Notes: generated from the letters alone by a model not told the origin. DNA of 64,000 nucleotides from Mucilaginibacter lappiensis (GCF_900155965.1 NZ_FTMG01000007.1:62001-126000); one strand, 5' to 3'. Positions 1 to 8,657 are shown, numbered from the stretch's first letter. Numbers and translations: made by a program.

Positions 1-578
1 TAAAAACTAGCGATGGCATTTTTATCAATGGCCAGGTTTGAACCATTAATAGTTATACCCGCAAATAACCCGCGGCTGCGCGAGTACGAGTAAACTTCGG
101 CTTCCAGCTTATAATCGGTACTGGCAGAAGAGCTGCGACCAACCGGGCCTGCGGCGGCCGAAATATCCCCACCGATTGTAAAATCGCCATTTTCAACTTT
201 GGTGAGTACACCTTTATGATGAAATACTAGGATCAAATCGACAGATTGTACACCAATCTGTAAACCAAAGCTACCGCCGGTTAAGGTTACAAATACCGGA
301 TCGCTCCATTTGCCGTTGCCCAGTTTTACCATAGCAACACCTCTACCGCGCTTACCGCCAATGCCAAAACCGGCATTGATCATTTTAGGGATAATAACAA
401 TTCCTTCAGACTGCTCCATTAATTGGTGTGGAATAGTCTCCTTCATTTTGCCAAACTCTTTTAACACGTTGGCAGCATTATGTACGCGTTCCGTTTCCTT
501 ATCGCCTGCTTTGGCCGATATCAGCACAAAAAACAAGCTTAGGATCAATGGGAACTTCAAAAATTTTAATGTTTTCAT
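1..578 (-). CDS. SYLF-domain lipid-binding protein (3' end beyond window)
   Basis: Reading right to left from an ATG at 576-578 gives 192 codons with no stop before the window edge. Residues 1-23 form a signal peptide (hydrophobic LILSLFFVLISAKA). The mature part contains EGIVIIPKMINAGFGIGGK, then RGRGVAMVK and GGSFGLQIGVQSVDLILVF, the signature of the SYLF (Ysc84-like) domain, which binds lipids in eukaryotic members. The bacterial role is not settled; a periplasmic or outer-membrane-associated location follows from the signal peptide. SYLF proteins are usually about 190-230 residues, so only a short C-terminal piece should be missing. It points away from its right-hand neighbour and looks monocistronic. 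Confidence 0.85.
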   Translation of the reverse strand, partial: MKTLKFLKFPLILSLFFVLISAKAGDKETERVHNAANVLKEFGKMKETIPHQLMEQSEGIVIIPKMINAGFGIGGKRGRGVAMVKLGNGKWSDPVFVTLTGGSFGLQIGVQSVDLILVFHHKGVLTKVENGDFTIGGDISAAAGPVGRSSSASTDYKLEAEVYSYSRSRGLFAGITINGSNLAIDKNAIASF

Positions 579-732
579 GGGGTAAAATTACAATTTGTAC
601 AATGTTATATAAGTAATAACCCCCAAAACGCATACTTGTTTACATAATTGTGCAAGCGGAAGGTCATTTGTTTTTTTGTTTGAAACAGGATTCACAGAAT
701 CAATAAAATTCCGGAGTACTTTTTAATCTAAA

Positions 733-767
733 ATTTGCACATCTGCATATTTGCACATCCGCACATC
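733..767. repeat. Short degenerate tandem of TTGCACATC
   Basis: TTGCACATC occurs at 735-743 and 751-759 and a shortened GCACATC at 761-767. It lies just ahead of the promoter of the next gene. Such reiterated phrases recur, with other words, in several spacers of this window. Confidence 0.6.
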
Positions 768-775
768 AATATTCT

Positions 776-783
776 TATCTTTG
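776..783 (+). promoter_or_regulatory. Bacteroidota -7 element for the LuxE-like gene
   Basis: TATCTTTG matches the TAnnTTTG consensus exactly. Its 3' end is 6 bases from the ATG at 790, so transcription would start at or very near the start codon and the message may be leaderless. No clear -33 TTG was found. Confidence 0.6.
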
Positions 784-789
784 CACGCA

Positions 790-1776
790 ATGAACACACC
801 GGATAAACAACAGGTATTTTCTATCAATAACTCCACCGATTTTGATCAGGTGGCCCTGCAAATATTTCAGCACCAGGCCAAAAACTGTAGCGTTTACCGG
901 CAATTTATTAGAGGACTGAGAATTGATGCAGATAAGATCATTTCGGTTGAGCAGATCCCTTTTTTACCTATAGAATTTTTCAAATCGCACCGGATACTGA
1001 GTACCGATGCCCCGGTTGAACTAACCTTTACCAGTTCAGGCACCACGGGCATGATTACCAGCAGCCATTTGGTAAGCGACAAAACCTGGTATGAGGATAG
1101 TTTCCGCCGTGCGTTTCAATTGTTTTATGGCGATATCAGGGATTATACGGTACTGGCTCTGCTACCATCCTACCTGGAGCGTGAAGGCTCATCACTTATT
1201 TACATGGTTGATGACCTGATAAAACAATCAGAAAACCCAGACAGTGGTTTCTTTTTATATAATCACGACGAATTATACCAGCAGCTAAAAAAACAACAGG
1301 AAGCCAAAAAACCCACGCTTTTAATAGGGGTTACCTTTGGCCTGCTTGATTTTATCGAAACCTATCAAATCAACTTCCCAGAATTAATTGTGATGGAAAC
1401 TGGTGGCATGAAAGGCCGCCGTAAAGAAATGATCCGTGAAGAACTGCATGATACGCTTTGCAAAGGCTTCGGTGTAAGTCATATACATTCAGAATACGGC
1501 ATGACCGAGCTGCTGTCGCAAGCTTATTCCAAAGGCGACGGTATTTTTGAATGCCCACCCTGGATGAAAATTATCATCCGCGATACTAACGACCCCATCA
1601 GCACGTTAGCAAAGGGCAAAACGGGCGGCATCAATGTGATCGATCTGGCTAATATCAATTCCTGCTCATTCATTGCCACCCAGGACCTGGGCAAGATCAA
1701 TGCCGATGGTGCATTTGAGGTTTTGGGCAGATTTGATCAATCAGACATCCGCGGATGTAATTTATTGATTGCTTAA
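790..1776 (+). CDS. LuxE/PaaK-like acyl-activating enzyme
   Basis: The 328-residue product has the adenylate-forming phosphate loop TSSGTTG at residues 81-87, METGGMKGR at 202-210 and the core motif EYGMTE at 235-240. These place it with LuxE acyl-protein synthetases, relatives of PaaK that activate a carboxylate with ATP. In lux operons LuxE works with LuxC and LuxD; none is present here, so the substrate is unknown. Acyl or O-antigen-type modification is a guess. I chose the ATG at 790 because the upstream in-frame ATG at 751 lies inside a repeat and ahead of the promoter element. Confidence 0.75.
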   Translation: MNTPDKQQVFSINNSTDFDQVALQIFQHQAKNCSVYRQFIRGLRIDADKIISVEQIPFLPIEFFKSHRILSTDAPVELTFTSSGTTGMITSSHLVSDKTWYEDSFRRAFQLFYGDIRDYTVLALLPSYLEREGSSLIYMVDDLIKQSENPDSGFFLYNHDELYQQLKKQQEAKKPTLLIGVTFGLLDFIETYQINFPELIVMETGGMKGRRKEMIREELHDTLCKGFGVSHIHSEYGMTELLSQAYSKGDGIFECPPWMKIIIRDTNDPISTLAKGKTGGINVIDLANINSCSFIATQDLGKINADGAFEVLGRFDQSDIRGCNLLIA

Positions 1777-1797
1777 CGCTTGAGAGAAGCAGGAATT

Positions 1798-1923
1798 AAG
1801 AGACAAGAATCAAGATAACAATTAAGTATTGAATATATACAGCAAATTAGAAGAGATTTAAGCTAAGCATCGGTAAACGAAGCAGTTTTGTCTTTTTTCT
1901 TGACTCTTGCCTCTTGATTCTTG
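1798..1923. repeat. Inverted repeat in spacer
   Basis: CAAGAATCAAGA at 1804-1815 pairs exactly with TCTTGATTCTTG at 1912-1923. The arms are extended by imperfect AAGAGAC/GACTCTTG words. It fills most of the 200-base gap between the LuxE-like and SHOCT genes; no gene is seen there. Confidence 0.6.
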
Positions 1924-1945
1924 GCGCTTTAACAGGTATTATTAT

Positions 1946-1953
1946 TATTTTTG
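1946..1953 (+). promoter_or_regulatory. Bacteroidota -7 element for the SHOCT gene
   Basis: TATTTTTG fits TAnnTTTG. The expected start of transcription is near 1960, 17 bases ahead of the chosen ATG. This argues against the longer in-frame start at 1914. Confidence 0.6.
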
Positions 1954-1976
1954 CACGCAGCACAAATGCTAAAAAC

Positions 1977-2669
1977 ATGATTGAGAAATTTTTAAACGAG
2001 GAACAAGATCCTAAAGCAGTTGAAAAAGTATACTCCCGCCTGGTGGATCTGCTATCATCTGGTGAAGAGATCATTTATATAGCCGTTCAGAAAAAGCCAT
2101 TGGTAAACTTATTTCCGGATTGTATTGCCATTACTAACAAACGTGTATTGTTTTTTACCCCCGCCAACCTGGGTTTATCTATCAAGTTTGTTGACTTTGT
2201 TTGGAAGGATATTGTTGACGTACATACCAAAGAAGAGATCATTGGTGCTGTATTTAGCGTAAAAACTACCAATGGTGCCGAAATGGCCGTTGATTACCTG
2301 CCCAAGATCCAGGGTCGTAAACTATACCAATACGCCCAGGAACGCAAAGAGATTGAGCGCGAGGCCCGTCGTCAGCGTGATCTGGAACAGAAACGTGCCG
2401 AATCCGGCGCTGTCCAATTTGACAGTCCCGCTACCCGTACAACTACAGCGCAACAAGCCTTTGCTGCACCAGCTCAGGTAGTTGTTGAACAGCCCGTACC
2501 AACTCCGATTGCTCCACCGGCACCAGCACCGGCCCCGGTTGTGCACGAAGTGCCAAAGCCGGACGAGCTTACCGAAAAACTAAAAAAATTAAAAACGCTG
2601 TTTGATAATGGCCTGATATCCCAGGAAGAGTACAATCACAAAAAACTCGATTTGTTGAGTGATTTATAA
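1977..2669 (+). CDS. Bacterial PH-like and SHOCT domain protein
   Basis: The product is 230 residues. Residues about 33-125 resemble a bacterial pleckstrin-homology-like (bPH) domain, with the CIAITNKRVLFF strand and FVWKDIVDVHTKE. A stretch rich in Pro, Ala and Val (about 150-190) follows, and the last 35 residues form a SHOCT domain (LKKLKTLFDNGLISQEEY). SHOCT is a small helical domain usually at protein ends, thought to mediate oligomerisation. There is no signal peptide or membrane segment, so it is probably cytoplasmic or peripherally membrane-bound. Function is unknown. The start at 1977 follows the promoter; the longer reading would translate the -7 element. Confidence 0.75.
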   Translation: MIEKFLNEEQDPKAVEKVYSRLVDLLSSGEEIIYIAVQKKPLVNLFPDCIAITNKRVLFFTPANLGLSIKFVDFVWKDIVDVHTKEEIIGAVFSVKTTNGAEMAVDYLPKIQGRKLYQYAQERKEIEREARRQRDLEQKRAESGAVQFDSPATRTTTAQQAFAAPAQVVVEQPVPTPIAPPAPAPAPVVHEVPKPDELTEKLKKLKTLFDNGLISQEEYNHKKLDLLSDL

Positions 2670-2690
2670 TTATCATTAAGTCATTATAAA

Positions 2691-2720
2691 AAAGGGCGAT
2701 AAGTAAACTTATCGCCCTTT
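2691..2720. terminator. Bidirectional intrinsic terminator
   Basis: A perfect 14-bp stem (AAAGGGCGATAAGT and its complement) with a 2-base gap has A and T runs on its two sides. It lies between convergent genes, the SHOCT gene (+) and the RES toxin gene (-), and can serve both. Confidence 0.85.
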
Positions 2721-2788
2721 TTGTCATTACGTCATTTTTAATGACTCAATGACGATTTATCAAATGACTCGATGACTTTTCATAATGA

Positions 2789-3244
2789 CTAATTTAAAAG
2801 CCGGTCGTCAAAACTAAAAGATTCTTTGTTAACTATTTTGATATTCTTGGCTTCAGGGTGCAAAGGATTAAGGATGTAATTAAACTCTGCCGGTACAATG
2901 GCCGATGGCACCCGCATGGCCAGGTATTCTTGTTTTTTCAAAAACTCGTCGCCCAGTTTTCTAAGCGCTACAGGCCCCGAAACATCCTGCCAGTTATCAG
3001 GTAGCGATGCAGGATTTAGCTGTGTTATACTATAATCTGGTACATCAATTTGTGCAATGCAAAAATTTGCAGGAACAATTAAGGGATCTAAATGCACCAG
3101 TACCTCCAAAACCGCCAGCGATCTTGACGACGCCATGTAAAGCATCGACTTGCCTTCGCTGTTCCAACAGCCGCCGTACAAACGGGCACCTGTCCCGCTC
3201 AAATCATCCACATAATGGCATTTCGCAATACGATATAAAACCAT
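2789..3244 (-). CDS. RES-domain toxin
   Basis: The 151-residue protein begins MVLYRIAKCHY and carries the conserved Arg/Tyr entry (YRI, residues 4-6), RLYGGCWNS (about 21-29) and the YMASSRSLAVLEVLVHL segment typical of RES toxins. Characterised RES toxins degrade NAD+ and stop growth; the fold is related to ADP-ribosyltransferases. Its ATG overlaps the TGA of the antitoxin by one base (TGATG), so the two are probably translationally coupled, antitoxin first. Size fits the family, and no frameshift or truncation is visible. Confidence 0.9.
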   Translation of the reverse strand: MVLYRIAKCHYVDDLSGTGARLYGGCWNSEGKSMLYMASSRSLAVLEVLVHLDPLIVPANFCIAQIDVPDYSITQLNPASLPDNWQDVSGPVALRKLGDEFLKKQEYLAMRVPSAIVPAEFNYILNPLHPEAKNIKIVNKESFSFDDRLLN

Positions 3245-3741
3245 CAGGCAAAAATACCATGTTCAATACGCCCCAATTCCCTAAAAACCATATCAAAGCC
3301 AGCTGAGGTATCGAGGATGGTTACTGGGGCCTCACCTTTAAATACATAACCCGGAGTTTTTACCCATATTTTAAACTTATCCATGGAGCCAAAAACTTCC
3401 TCACCACGGGTGTACAGGCGGGCAAGCTCAACGGCCTTTTCGGCGTACTCGGTTTTAATAATGGCATTATCATCATAACGTTGTAGGGTACGCTCAGAGA
3501 TGTGTAATATATTGGCCAGCTCCTGTATATTGAGCGATATTTTTTTGGCTAATGAAAGTAAAACGCTTTTAGGGAACCCGTTACGCGCCAGGTTAATGAT
3601 ATCAAAATCGGTAGAAAATTTGACAGACCTTGCCCCCTCCAATAAATGGTAAAATGAAGGAACCGGAGCCTGAACAGCGTACGCTGCCATGGGCTCATTC
3701 AATTCATTTTTTTTGCTATCAGCTTTTGCTTTGTACGACAT
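3244..3741 (-). CDS. Xre/MbcA/ParS antitoxin of the RES pair
   Basis: The 165-residue protein has a helix-turn-helix in the middle (NIQELANILHISERTLQRY) and a C-terminal toxin-binding MbcA/ParS/Xre (DUF2384) region (ARLYTRGEEVFGSMDKFKIWV). In this family the C-terminal segment blocks the RES active site, while the N-terminal Xre part binds the promoter. I chose the ATG at 3739-3741; the upstream in-frame start at 3789 would include the promoter. The gene leads the two-gene operon and is insulated from tyrS by a terminator. Confidence 0.88.
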   Translation of the reverse strand: MSYKAKADSKKNELNEPMAAYAVQAPVPSFYHLLEGARSVKFSTDFDIINLARNGFPKSVLLSLAKKISLNIQELANILHISERTLQRYDDNAIIKTEYAEKAVELARLYTRGEEVFGSMDKFKIWVKTPGYVFKGEAPVTILDTSAGFDMVFRELGRIEHGIFA

Positions 3742-3777
3742 ATATACAAATATACTTACCATTTGTCGTATTTCCAA
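3734..3777 (-). promoter_or_regulatory. Toxin-antitoxin promoter with candidate operator
   Basis: On the minus strand, TATATTTG (3754-3747) is a perfect -7 element and TTG (3777-3775) stands 20 bases upstream as the -33 element. The heptamers TACGACA (3734-3740) and TGTCGTA (3764-3770) form an exact inverted repeat around the -7 element. One arm overlaps the start codon of the antitoxin. This arrangement suits autorepression by the Xre antitoxin. Confidence 0.7.
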
Positions 3778-3796
3778 AATTTTTAACAATAAAAAA

Positions 3797-3822
3797 AGCG
3801 ATGAATTTAAAACTCATCGCTT
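3797..3822 (-). terminator. tyrS intrinsic terminator
   Basis: On the minus strand a 9-bp stem (AAGCGATGA / TCATCGCTT) is followed by a run of T. It lies 25 bases past the tyrS stop and ahead of the antitoxin promoter. Confidence 0.8.
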
Positions 3823-3847
3823 CGAGGATTATTGATCTAATATCTTC

Positions 3848-5131
3848 TTATTCAGCAATAATTAAAAAGTAGTTCTTTTTACCTTTTTGTACTACAAGGA
3901 ATTTATTATTGATCAATACATCGGCTGTATAAATATCGTCGGCAGTAGCAATTTTAACTTTGTTAATTGCCGAGCCGCCACCCTGTATCATTTTTTTGGC
4001 TTCGCCTTTTGATGGGAATATCGCTGTTTTAACGGCCAGCAGATCGCTCACATTGATACCTTGTTGTAGCTCACTTAGGGCTATGGTAAAATTAGGCACA
4101 CCCGCAAACAGGCCAAGCACCTCGGTATCATTCAGTTCATTTAAAAATTCAATACCAATGGTACCGAACAAAAATTCAGATGATTTGATTGCTTTTTCGT
4201 ATTCTGCCTCGCCATGTACACGTACGGTAATATCCTTAGCCAGCGCTTTTTGCAATACCCGTGTATGTGGCGCTGCATCATGCTCCACTTCCAAAGCCTC
4301 AATTACATCGCGTTTAAACAGGGTAAATATCCGGATGTACGCTTTCGCGTCGGCATCGGTAGTATTTAACCAGAACTGGTAGAATTGGTATGGCGATGTG
4401 CGCTCAGCATCCAGCCAAACCGCGCCGCTTTCGGTTTTACCAAACTTGGTACCATCGGCTTTTTTAATCAGGTTGGTGGTTAAGGCAAATGCTTCGCCGC
4501 TATCTTTACGACGGATCAGCTCGGTACCGGTAACAATATTACCCCATTGGTCGCTGCCGCCCATCTGGATGTTACAGTTATGGTGTTTCCATAAATAATA
4601 GAAATCGTAACCCTGAACCAACTGGTAAGTAAACTCCGTAAATGACATTCCGGTATCGCCTTCCAGGCGTTTCTTTACCGAGTCTTTAGCCATCATATAG
4701 TTAACCGTGATATGTTTGCCCACATCGCGGATAAAATCAAGGAAGGTAAAATTCTTGAACCAGTCGTAGTTATTCACCATCTCGGCGCTATTGGCACCGC
4801 TGTTAAAATCCAAAAAACGGGTAAGTTGGTTTTTCACCGCCTCCAGGTTATGCTGTAAAACATCCTCAGACAGCAAGTTACGCTCCTGCGATTTACCCGA
4901 CGGGTCGCCAACCATACCGGTAGCACCACCAACCAAAGCATAAGGTTTATGACCGGCACGCTGAAAATGGATCAGGGTCATGATCTGGGTTAAGTGGCCA
5001 ACGTGCAATGAATCAGCAGTTGGATCAAATCCTATATATCCCGAAGTCATGCCTTTATTCAGCTTTTCTTCGGTACCCGGCATTTCGGTATGCAACATAC
5101 CGCGCCAGCGTAATTCTTCAACAAAGTTCAT
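3848..5131 (-). CDS. tyrS: Tyrosyl-tRNA synthetase
   Basis: The 427-residue class I enzyme charges tRNA-Tyr with tyrosine. The HIGH-type signature is HVGH at residues 43-46 and the KMSKS-type loop is KFGKT at 229-233. The tyrosine-binding region is recognisable as YQLVQGYDF and GGSDQWGNI. The C-terminal 70 residues form an S4 RNA-binding domain ([18 protein letters not shown]). Length matches bacterial TyrRS. A TTG at 5137 is in frame, but the ATG at 5131 is the natural start. A -7 element lies 21 bases upstream. It appears monocistronic. Confidence 0.97.
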   Translation of the reverse strand: MNFVEELRWRGMLHTEMPGTEEKLNKGMTSGYIGFDPTADSLHVGHLTQIMTLIHFQRAGHKPYALVGGATGMVGDPSGKSQERNLLSEDVLQHNLEAVKNQLTRFLDFNSGANSAEMVNNYDWFKNFTFLDFIRDVGKHITVNYMMAKDSVKKRLEGDTGMSFTEFTYQLVQGYDFYYLWKHHNCNIQMGGSDQWGNIVTGTELIRRKDSGEAFALTTNLIKKADGTKFGKTESGAVWLDAERTSPYQFYQFWLNTTDADAKAYIRIFTLFKRDVIEALEVEHDAAPHTRVLQKALAKDITVRVHGEAEYEKAIKSSEFLFGTIGIEFLNELNDTEVLGLFAGVPNFTIALSELQQGINVSDLLAVKTAIFPSKGEAKKMIQGGGSAINKVKIATADDIYTADVLINNKFLVVQKGKKNYFLIIAE

Positions 5132-5151
5132 ATTCAATATTTCAAAGGCTG

Positions 5152-5159
5152 CAAATATA
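5152..5159 (-). promoter_or_regulatory. -7 element of tyrS
   Basis: Read on the minus strand this is TATATTTG, an exact TAnnTTTG match 21 bases from the ATG. Confidence 0.6.
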
Positions 5160-5289
5160 AGAGAATAATTGGCTGAGCCGAATAGCTATATCACGCCAAA
5201 GCAGGGTTAACTACAGGTAAAATCTATTTCAAATAATTACTTATTTTTTGTACCTTGAACAAAAGCCAGTATTTTGCACAACAGCGCCT

Positions 5290-5961
5290 ATGAATTTTTT
5301 ATCGCATTATTACTTTGATCGTGATATAAACAACTGTTACCATATATTAGGTATCGTTTTGCCCGATCTTTTAAAAAATGCTGATAAAAACATCATTCTT
5401 CACCCCGAAAAACTACAGCATACCGATAAAAACATCAATTCCATCATTGCCGGCTGGAACAAACACTTGGCCGTCGACCGTTATTTTCACTCATCTGACT
5501 TTTTTGCTACCCATTCGCACCAATTAAAAAAACAATTGCTGCCTGCTATTGAAGGTTCGCCGGTAAAACCGTTTTTTTTGGGTCATGTAGCATTGGAGTT
5601 GATTATCGACAACTTGCTGTTGACCACCGGTAAAATACAGGTTGAAGATTTTTATACTAACCTGGCTACTTGCGAAACAGCAGCGATCGACGAGTTTTTA
5701 ATCTTTTCGGGATTAGCCGACAGCAGCGTTTTTTTAAAATTCTATGCTGACTTCAACCGCAGTCAATATCTGCATACCTATGCCGAAACACACCAGATAG
5801 CCTATGCCTTAAAACGTATTTGCATGCGCATTTGGCGAAATCCATTTACTCCAGAGCATGAGGCACAAATGAATGAGGTATTGAGTGATTACCGCGACTA
5901 CCTGCTTCCCGATTTCATGTCGATATTTGAAGAAATCACTAATAAACTGATTGCTATTTAA
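5290..5961 (+). CDS. ACP phosphodiesterase-like protein (AcpH family)
   Basis: The 223-residue protein starts MNFLSHYYFD, close to the MNFLAH start of E. coli AcpH. It keeps the family pattern of an Asp in the first third (GIVLPDLLK), an AVDRYFH segment and GHVALELIIDNLLL in the middle. AcpH removes 4'-phosphopantetheine from acyl carrier protein and belongs to the HD-like hydrolases. Similarity is in pattern only, so catalytic activity is inferred. The ATG at 5290 is preferred over a start 42 bases upstream because only the former begins with the family N-terminus. No operon partner is evident. Confidence 0.6.
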   Translation: MNFLSHYYFDRDINNCYHILGIVLPDLLKNADKNIILHPEKLQHTDKNINSIIAGWNKHLAVDRYFHSSDFFATHSHQLKKQLLPAIEGSPVKPFFLGHVALELIIDNLLLTTGKIQVEDFYTNLATCETAAIDEFLIFSGLADSSVFLKFYADFNRSQYLHTYAETHQIAYALKRICMRIWRNPFTPEHEAQMNEVLSDYRDYLLPDFMSIFEEITNKLIAI

Positions 5962-6124
5962 CAGCAAGGATACCATTTAACCTATTGTTAAAACTCATCT
6001 ACCCAAGCCTTTTTCCGACTTTAAATGGTAAAAACTCCATGACAAAGGCCTTGTTTATATCAAAAAGCCTTAAATATCAGCAATTAACATTTAAAAATTC
6101 TTTTATTTAATAAAATTATATACC

Positions 6125-6154
6125 TACCTTTGCAGTCCCAATTAACAAATTGGG
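6125..6154 (+). promoter_or_regulatory. rpsA promoter and 5'-leader hairpin
   Basis: TACCTTTG (6125-6132) is an exact -7 element. Five bases on, at the expected 5' end of the RNA, CCCAATT (6137-6143) and AATTGGG (6148-6154) form a perfect 7-bp hairpin with an AACA loop. An AAGGAG Shine-Dalgarno sequence (6157-6162) follows 12 bases before the ATG, which is unusual in this phylum. Confidence 0.65.
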
Positions 6155-6174
6155 AAAAGGAGAAAAATTATTTA

Positions 6175-8148
6175 ATGGCAAAAAAACAAGAAGCAGAAAA
6201 AGAATTAAAAGCGAAAGAGGCTGAACTGGACACAGTTACCGCATCTGGCGAAAAAGAAACCATTGAATCGGAAGCTGATTCAATATCTATCGAAGAGATC
6301 AAATTAAAAATTGCAGCTACTCCAAGTGCGGATTTCGACTGGGATGCAGATGACAAAAAATTTGGTAACTATACCGATAGTGACCGTGAGAAATTCGAGA
6401 AAATGTATGATGGAACGTTCAGCTCTATCACCAAAGGCGAAATCATCACCGGTACCGTTGTTAATGTTAACAACAAAGATGTGGTACTGAACGTAGGATT
6501 TAAATCAGACGGTTTAGTTTCAGTATCAGAATTCCGTGATACACCTGATCTGAAGATCGGTGACACAGTTGACGTATTTGTAGAGTCACAGGAAGATGCT
6601 AACGGTCAGTTAGTACTTTCACGTAAACGTGCAAAAACTCAAAAATCATGGGAGCGCATTAATTCGGCCCTTGACAATGATGAGATCATCACTGGTTTTG
6701 TGAAGAGCAGAACTAAAGGTGGTTTAATTGTTGATATCATGGGTGTTGAAGCCTTCTTACCTGGCTCACAAATCGACATCAAACCTATCCGTGATTACGA
6801 TGTGTACGTAGGTAAAACAATGGAGTTCAAAGTTGTTAAGATCAACCACGAGTTTAAAAATGTAGTGGTATCGCACAAAGTGCTGATCGAAGACGATTTG
6901 GAAAACCAAAAAACAGAAATTGTTGCACGCCTTGAAAAAGGACAGGTATTGGAAGGTACCGTTAAAAACATTACCGACTTTGGTGTATTTATTGACCTTG
7001 GTGGTGTTGACGGCTTACTGCACATTACTGATATATCTTGGGGCCGTATTGAGCATCCACGCGAAATTCTGGCATTGGATCAAAAAATCAACGTTGTTGT
7101 GCTTGACTTTGATGACGAGAAAAAACGTATTGCTCTGGGCTTAAAACAATTAACTCCTCACCCTTGGCAAAGCCTTTCTGAAGATATTCAGGTTGGTTCA
7201 AAGGTTAAAGGTAAAATTGTTACCGTTGCTGATTACGGCGCATTCCTTGAAATCATCCCTGGTGTTGAAGGTTTGATCCACGTATCAGAAATGTCATGGT
7301 CACAAAACCTGCGCAACCCTCAGGAATTCCTGAAAGTTGGTGACGAGATCGAAGCACAAGTGTTAACACTTGATCGCGAAGAACGCAAAATGTCATTAGG
7401 TGTTAAACAATTAACTCCTGATCCATGGCAAAATGCTGGCGAGAAATACGCTATCGGCACTCAGCACATCGCTACAGTTAAAAACATGACCAACTTTGGT
7501 GTGTTTGTTGAACTGGAAGATGGTATTGACGGCTTAATCCACATCTCTGATCTTTCTTGGTCTAAAAAAGTAAATCACCCTAACGAATTCACTAAAGTTG
7601 GTGAAAAACTAGACGTGGTTGTTTTAGAACTTGATATCGAGAACCGTAAATTAAGCTTAGGTCACAAACAGCTGGAAGAAAACCCTTGGGATACTTTCGA
7701 AACCGTATTTACCATTGATTCAATTCATGAAGGTACTGTATTGAAAGTAACTGACAAAGGTGCTATCGTAGCTTTACCTTACGGTGTTGAAGGCTTTGCG
7801 CCAACCAAACACCTGGTTAAAGAAGACGGTAAATCAGTAAAAGCTGAAGAAACCGCTGAATTCAAGATCATTGAATTTAACAAAGAGAACAAACGTATCG
7901 TTATTTCACACTCACGTATATGGGAAGAAGCTCGCGCTGACGCTCGTGTACAGGAATTTGAAAACCGCAAAAAAGAAGCAAAATCTGCTAGCAATGCGGT
8001 GAAAAAAGTGAAAGAATCAGTTGAAAAATCAACCTTAGGCGATCTTAGCGTATTAGCTCAGTTAAAAGAGCAAATGGAAGGTGCTGAAAACAAAGCCCGC
8101 AAGGCTGCACCAGCTAAAAAAGCTGAAGGATCTGAAGAAGAAGCGTAA
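6175..8148 (+). CDS. rpsA: 30S ribosomal protein S1
   Basis: The 657-residue product contains six S1 (OB-fold) repeats after an acidic N-terminal segment of about 85 residues. Recognisable repeat cores are TGTVVNVNNKDVVLNVGFKS, GFVKSRTKGGLIVDIMG, EGTVKNITDFGVFIDLGG, KGKIVTVADYGAFLEI, ATVKNMTNFGVFVELEDG and EGTVLKVTDKGAIVALP. S1 binds mRNA and helps load it on the 30S subunit. The tail is basic and alanine-rich. The ATG at 6175 is preceded by a clear AAGGAG; the in-frame start at 6130 would overlap the promoter. It is followed by a strong terminator. Confidence 0.96.
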   Translation: MAKKQEAEKELKAKEAELDTVTASGEKETIESEADSISIEEIKLKIAATPSADFDWDADDKKFGNYTDSDREKFEKMYDGTFSSITKGEIITGTVVNVNNKDVVLNVGFKSDGLVSVSEFRDTPDLKIGDTVDVFVESQEDANGQLVLSRKRAKTQKSWERINSALDNDEIITGFVKSRTKGGLIVDIMGVEAFLPGSQIDIKPIRDYDVYVGKTMEFKVVKINHEFKNVVVSHKVLIEDDLENQKTEIVARLEKGQVLEGTVKNITDFGVFIDLGGVDGLLHITDISWGRIEHPREILALDQKINVVVLDFDDEKKRIALGLKQLTPHPWQSLSEDIQVGSKVKGKIVTVADYGAFLEIIPGVEGLIHVSEMSWSQNLRNPQEFLKVGDEIEAQVLTLDREERKMSLGVKQLTPDPWQNAGEKYAIGTQHIATVKNMTNFGVFVELEDGIDGLIHISDLSWSKKVNHPNEFTKVGEKLDVVVLELDIENRKLSLGHKQLEENPWDTFETVFTIDSIHEGTVLKVTDKGAIVALPYGVEGFAPTKHLVKEDGKSVKAEETAEFKIIEFNKENKRIVISHSRIWEEARADARVQEFENRKKEAKSASNAVKKVKESVEKSTLGDLSVLAQLKEQMEGAENKARKAAPAKKAEGSEEEA

Positions 8149-8173
8149 GCTTTAACTGAAGCAATATTCTCAC

Positions 8174-8202
8174 AAAGCCCTTCCGAAAAACGGAAGGGCT
8201 TT
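8174..8202 (+). terminator. rpsA intrinsic terminator
   Basis: A 12-bp GC-rich stem (AAAGCCCTTCCG and complement) with an AAAAA loop ends in TTTTTTG, 26 bases after the rpsA stop. Confidence 0.9.
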
Positions 8203-8219
8203 TTTGTTACCTCACCCTA

Positions 8220-8238
8220 CCCTCTCCAAAGGAGAGGG
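8220..8238. repeat. Small G/C hairpin
   Basis: CCCTCTCC and GGAGAGGG pair across AAA. It belongs to a recurring set of CTCCCC/GGGGAG hairpins seen also near 8660, 17440, 23070 and 23900. It sits between the rpsA terminator and the next gene. Confidence 0.6.
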
Positions 8239-8260
8239 TTCTTTGTTTTATATTTACACC

Positions 8261-8656
8261 ATGACCGGAGAAACCAATCTTACCACCCTGCTTAAAAACA
8301 TGACGCCCGTATTAAATGAAGGTGATTATGTTTATTGTACAGTATCATCCCTCCATACTATTAATACAGCCCATATTTTAGGCCTTTTTAAGGAGTCAGA
8401 AGGATTTACCGTTATTCTTAAAAAAGAAGTTGCCGATCAGCTTCAATTGGAGTATAGTTATATAGCCGCATGGATAACCCTCACCGTACATTCCTCATTA
8501 GCCGCTACCGGGTTAACAGCTGCATTCGCTACAGCACTGGCGCAGGAAAATATAAGCTGCAATGTGGTTGCCTCCTACTACCATGATCATATTTTTGTGG
8601 CGAAAGAAGATGCTGATAAAGCGATGGTAGCGCTTAAAAAGTTATCAAATCCATAA
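8261..8656 (+). CDS. ACT-domain protein
   Basis: The 131-residue protein resembles the small double-ACT-type proteins of Bacteroidota. The first part reads LNEGDYVYCTVSSL; the second half, ITLTVHSSLAATGLTAAFATALAQENISCNVVASYYHDHIFV, shows the beta-alpha-beta-beta-alpha-beta pattern of an ACT regulatory fold. ACT domains usually bind amino acids. No catalytic domain is attached, so it may sense a ligand in trans; the ligand is unknown. I took the ATG at 8261 because the reading upstream crosses a G/C hairpin repeat. It stands between rpsA and pyrR without obvious operon linkage. Confidence 0.65.
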   Translation: MTGETNLTTLLKNMTPVLNEGDYVYCTVSSLHTINTAHILGLFKESEGFTVILKKEVADQLQLEYSYIAAWITLTVHSSLAATGLTAAFATALAQENISCNVVASYYHDHIFVAKEDADKAMVALKKLSNP

Positions 8657-8657
8657 A

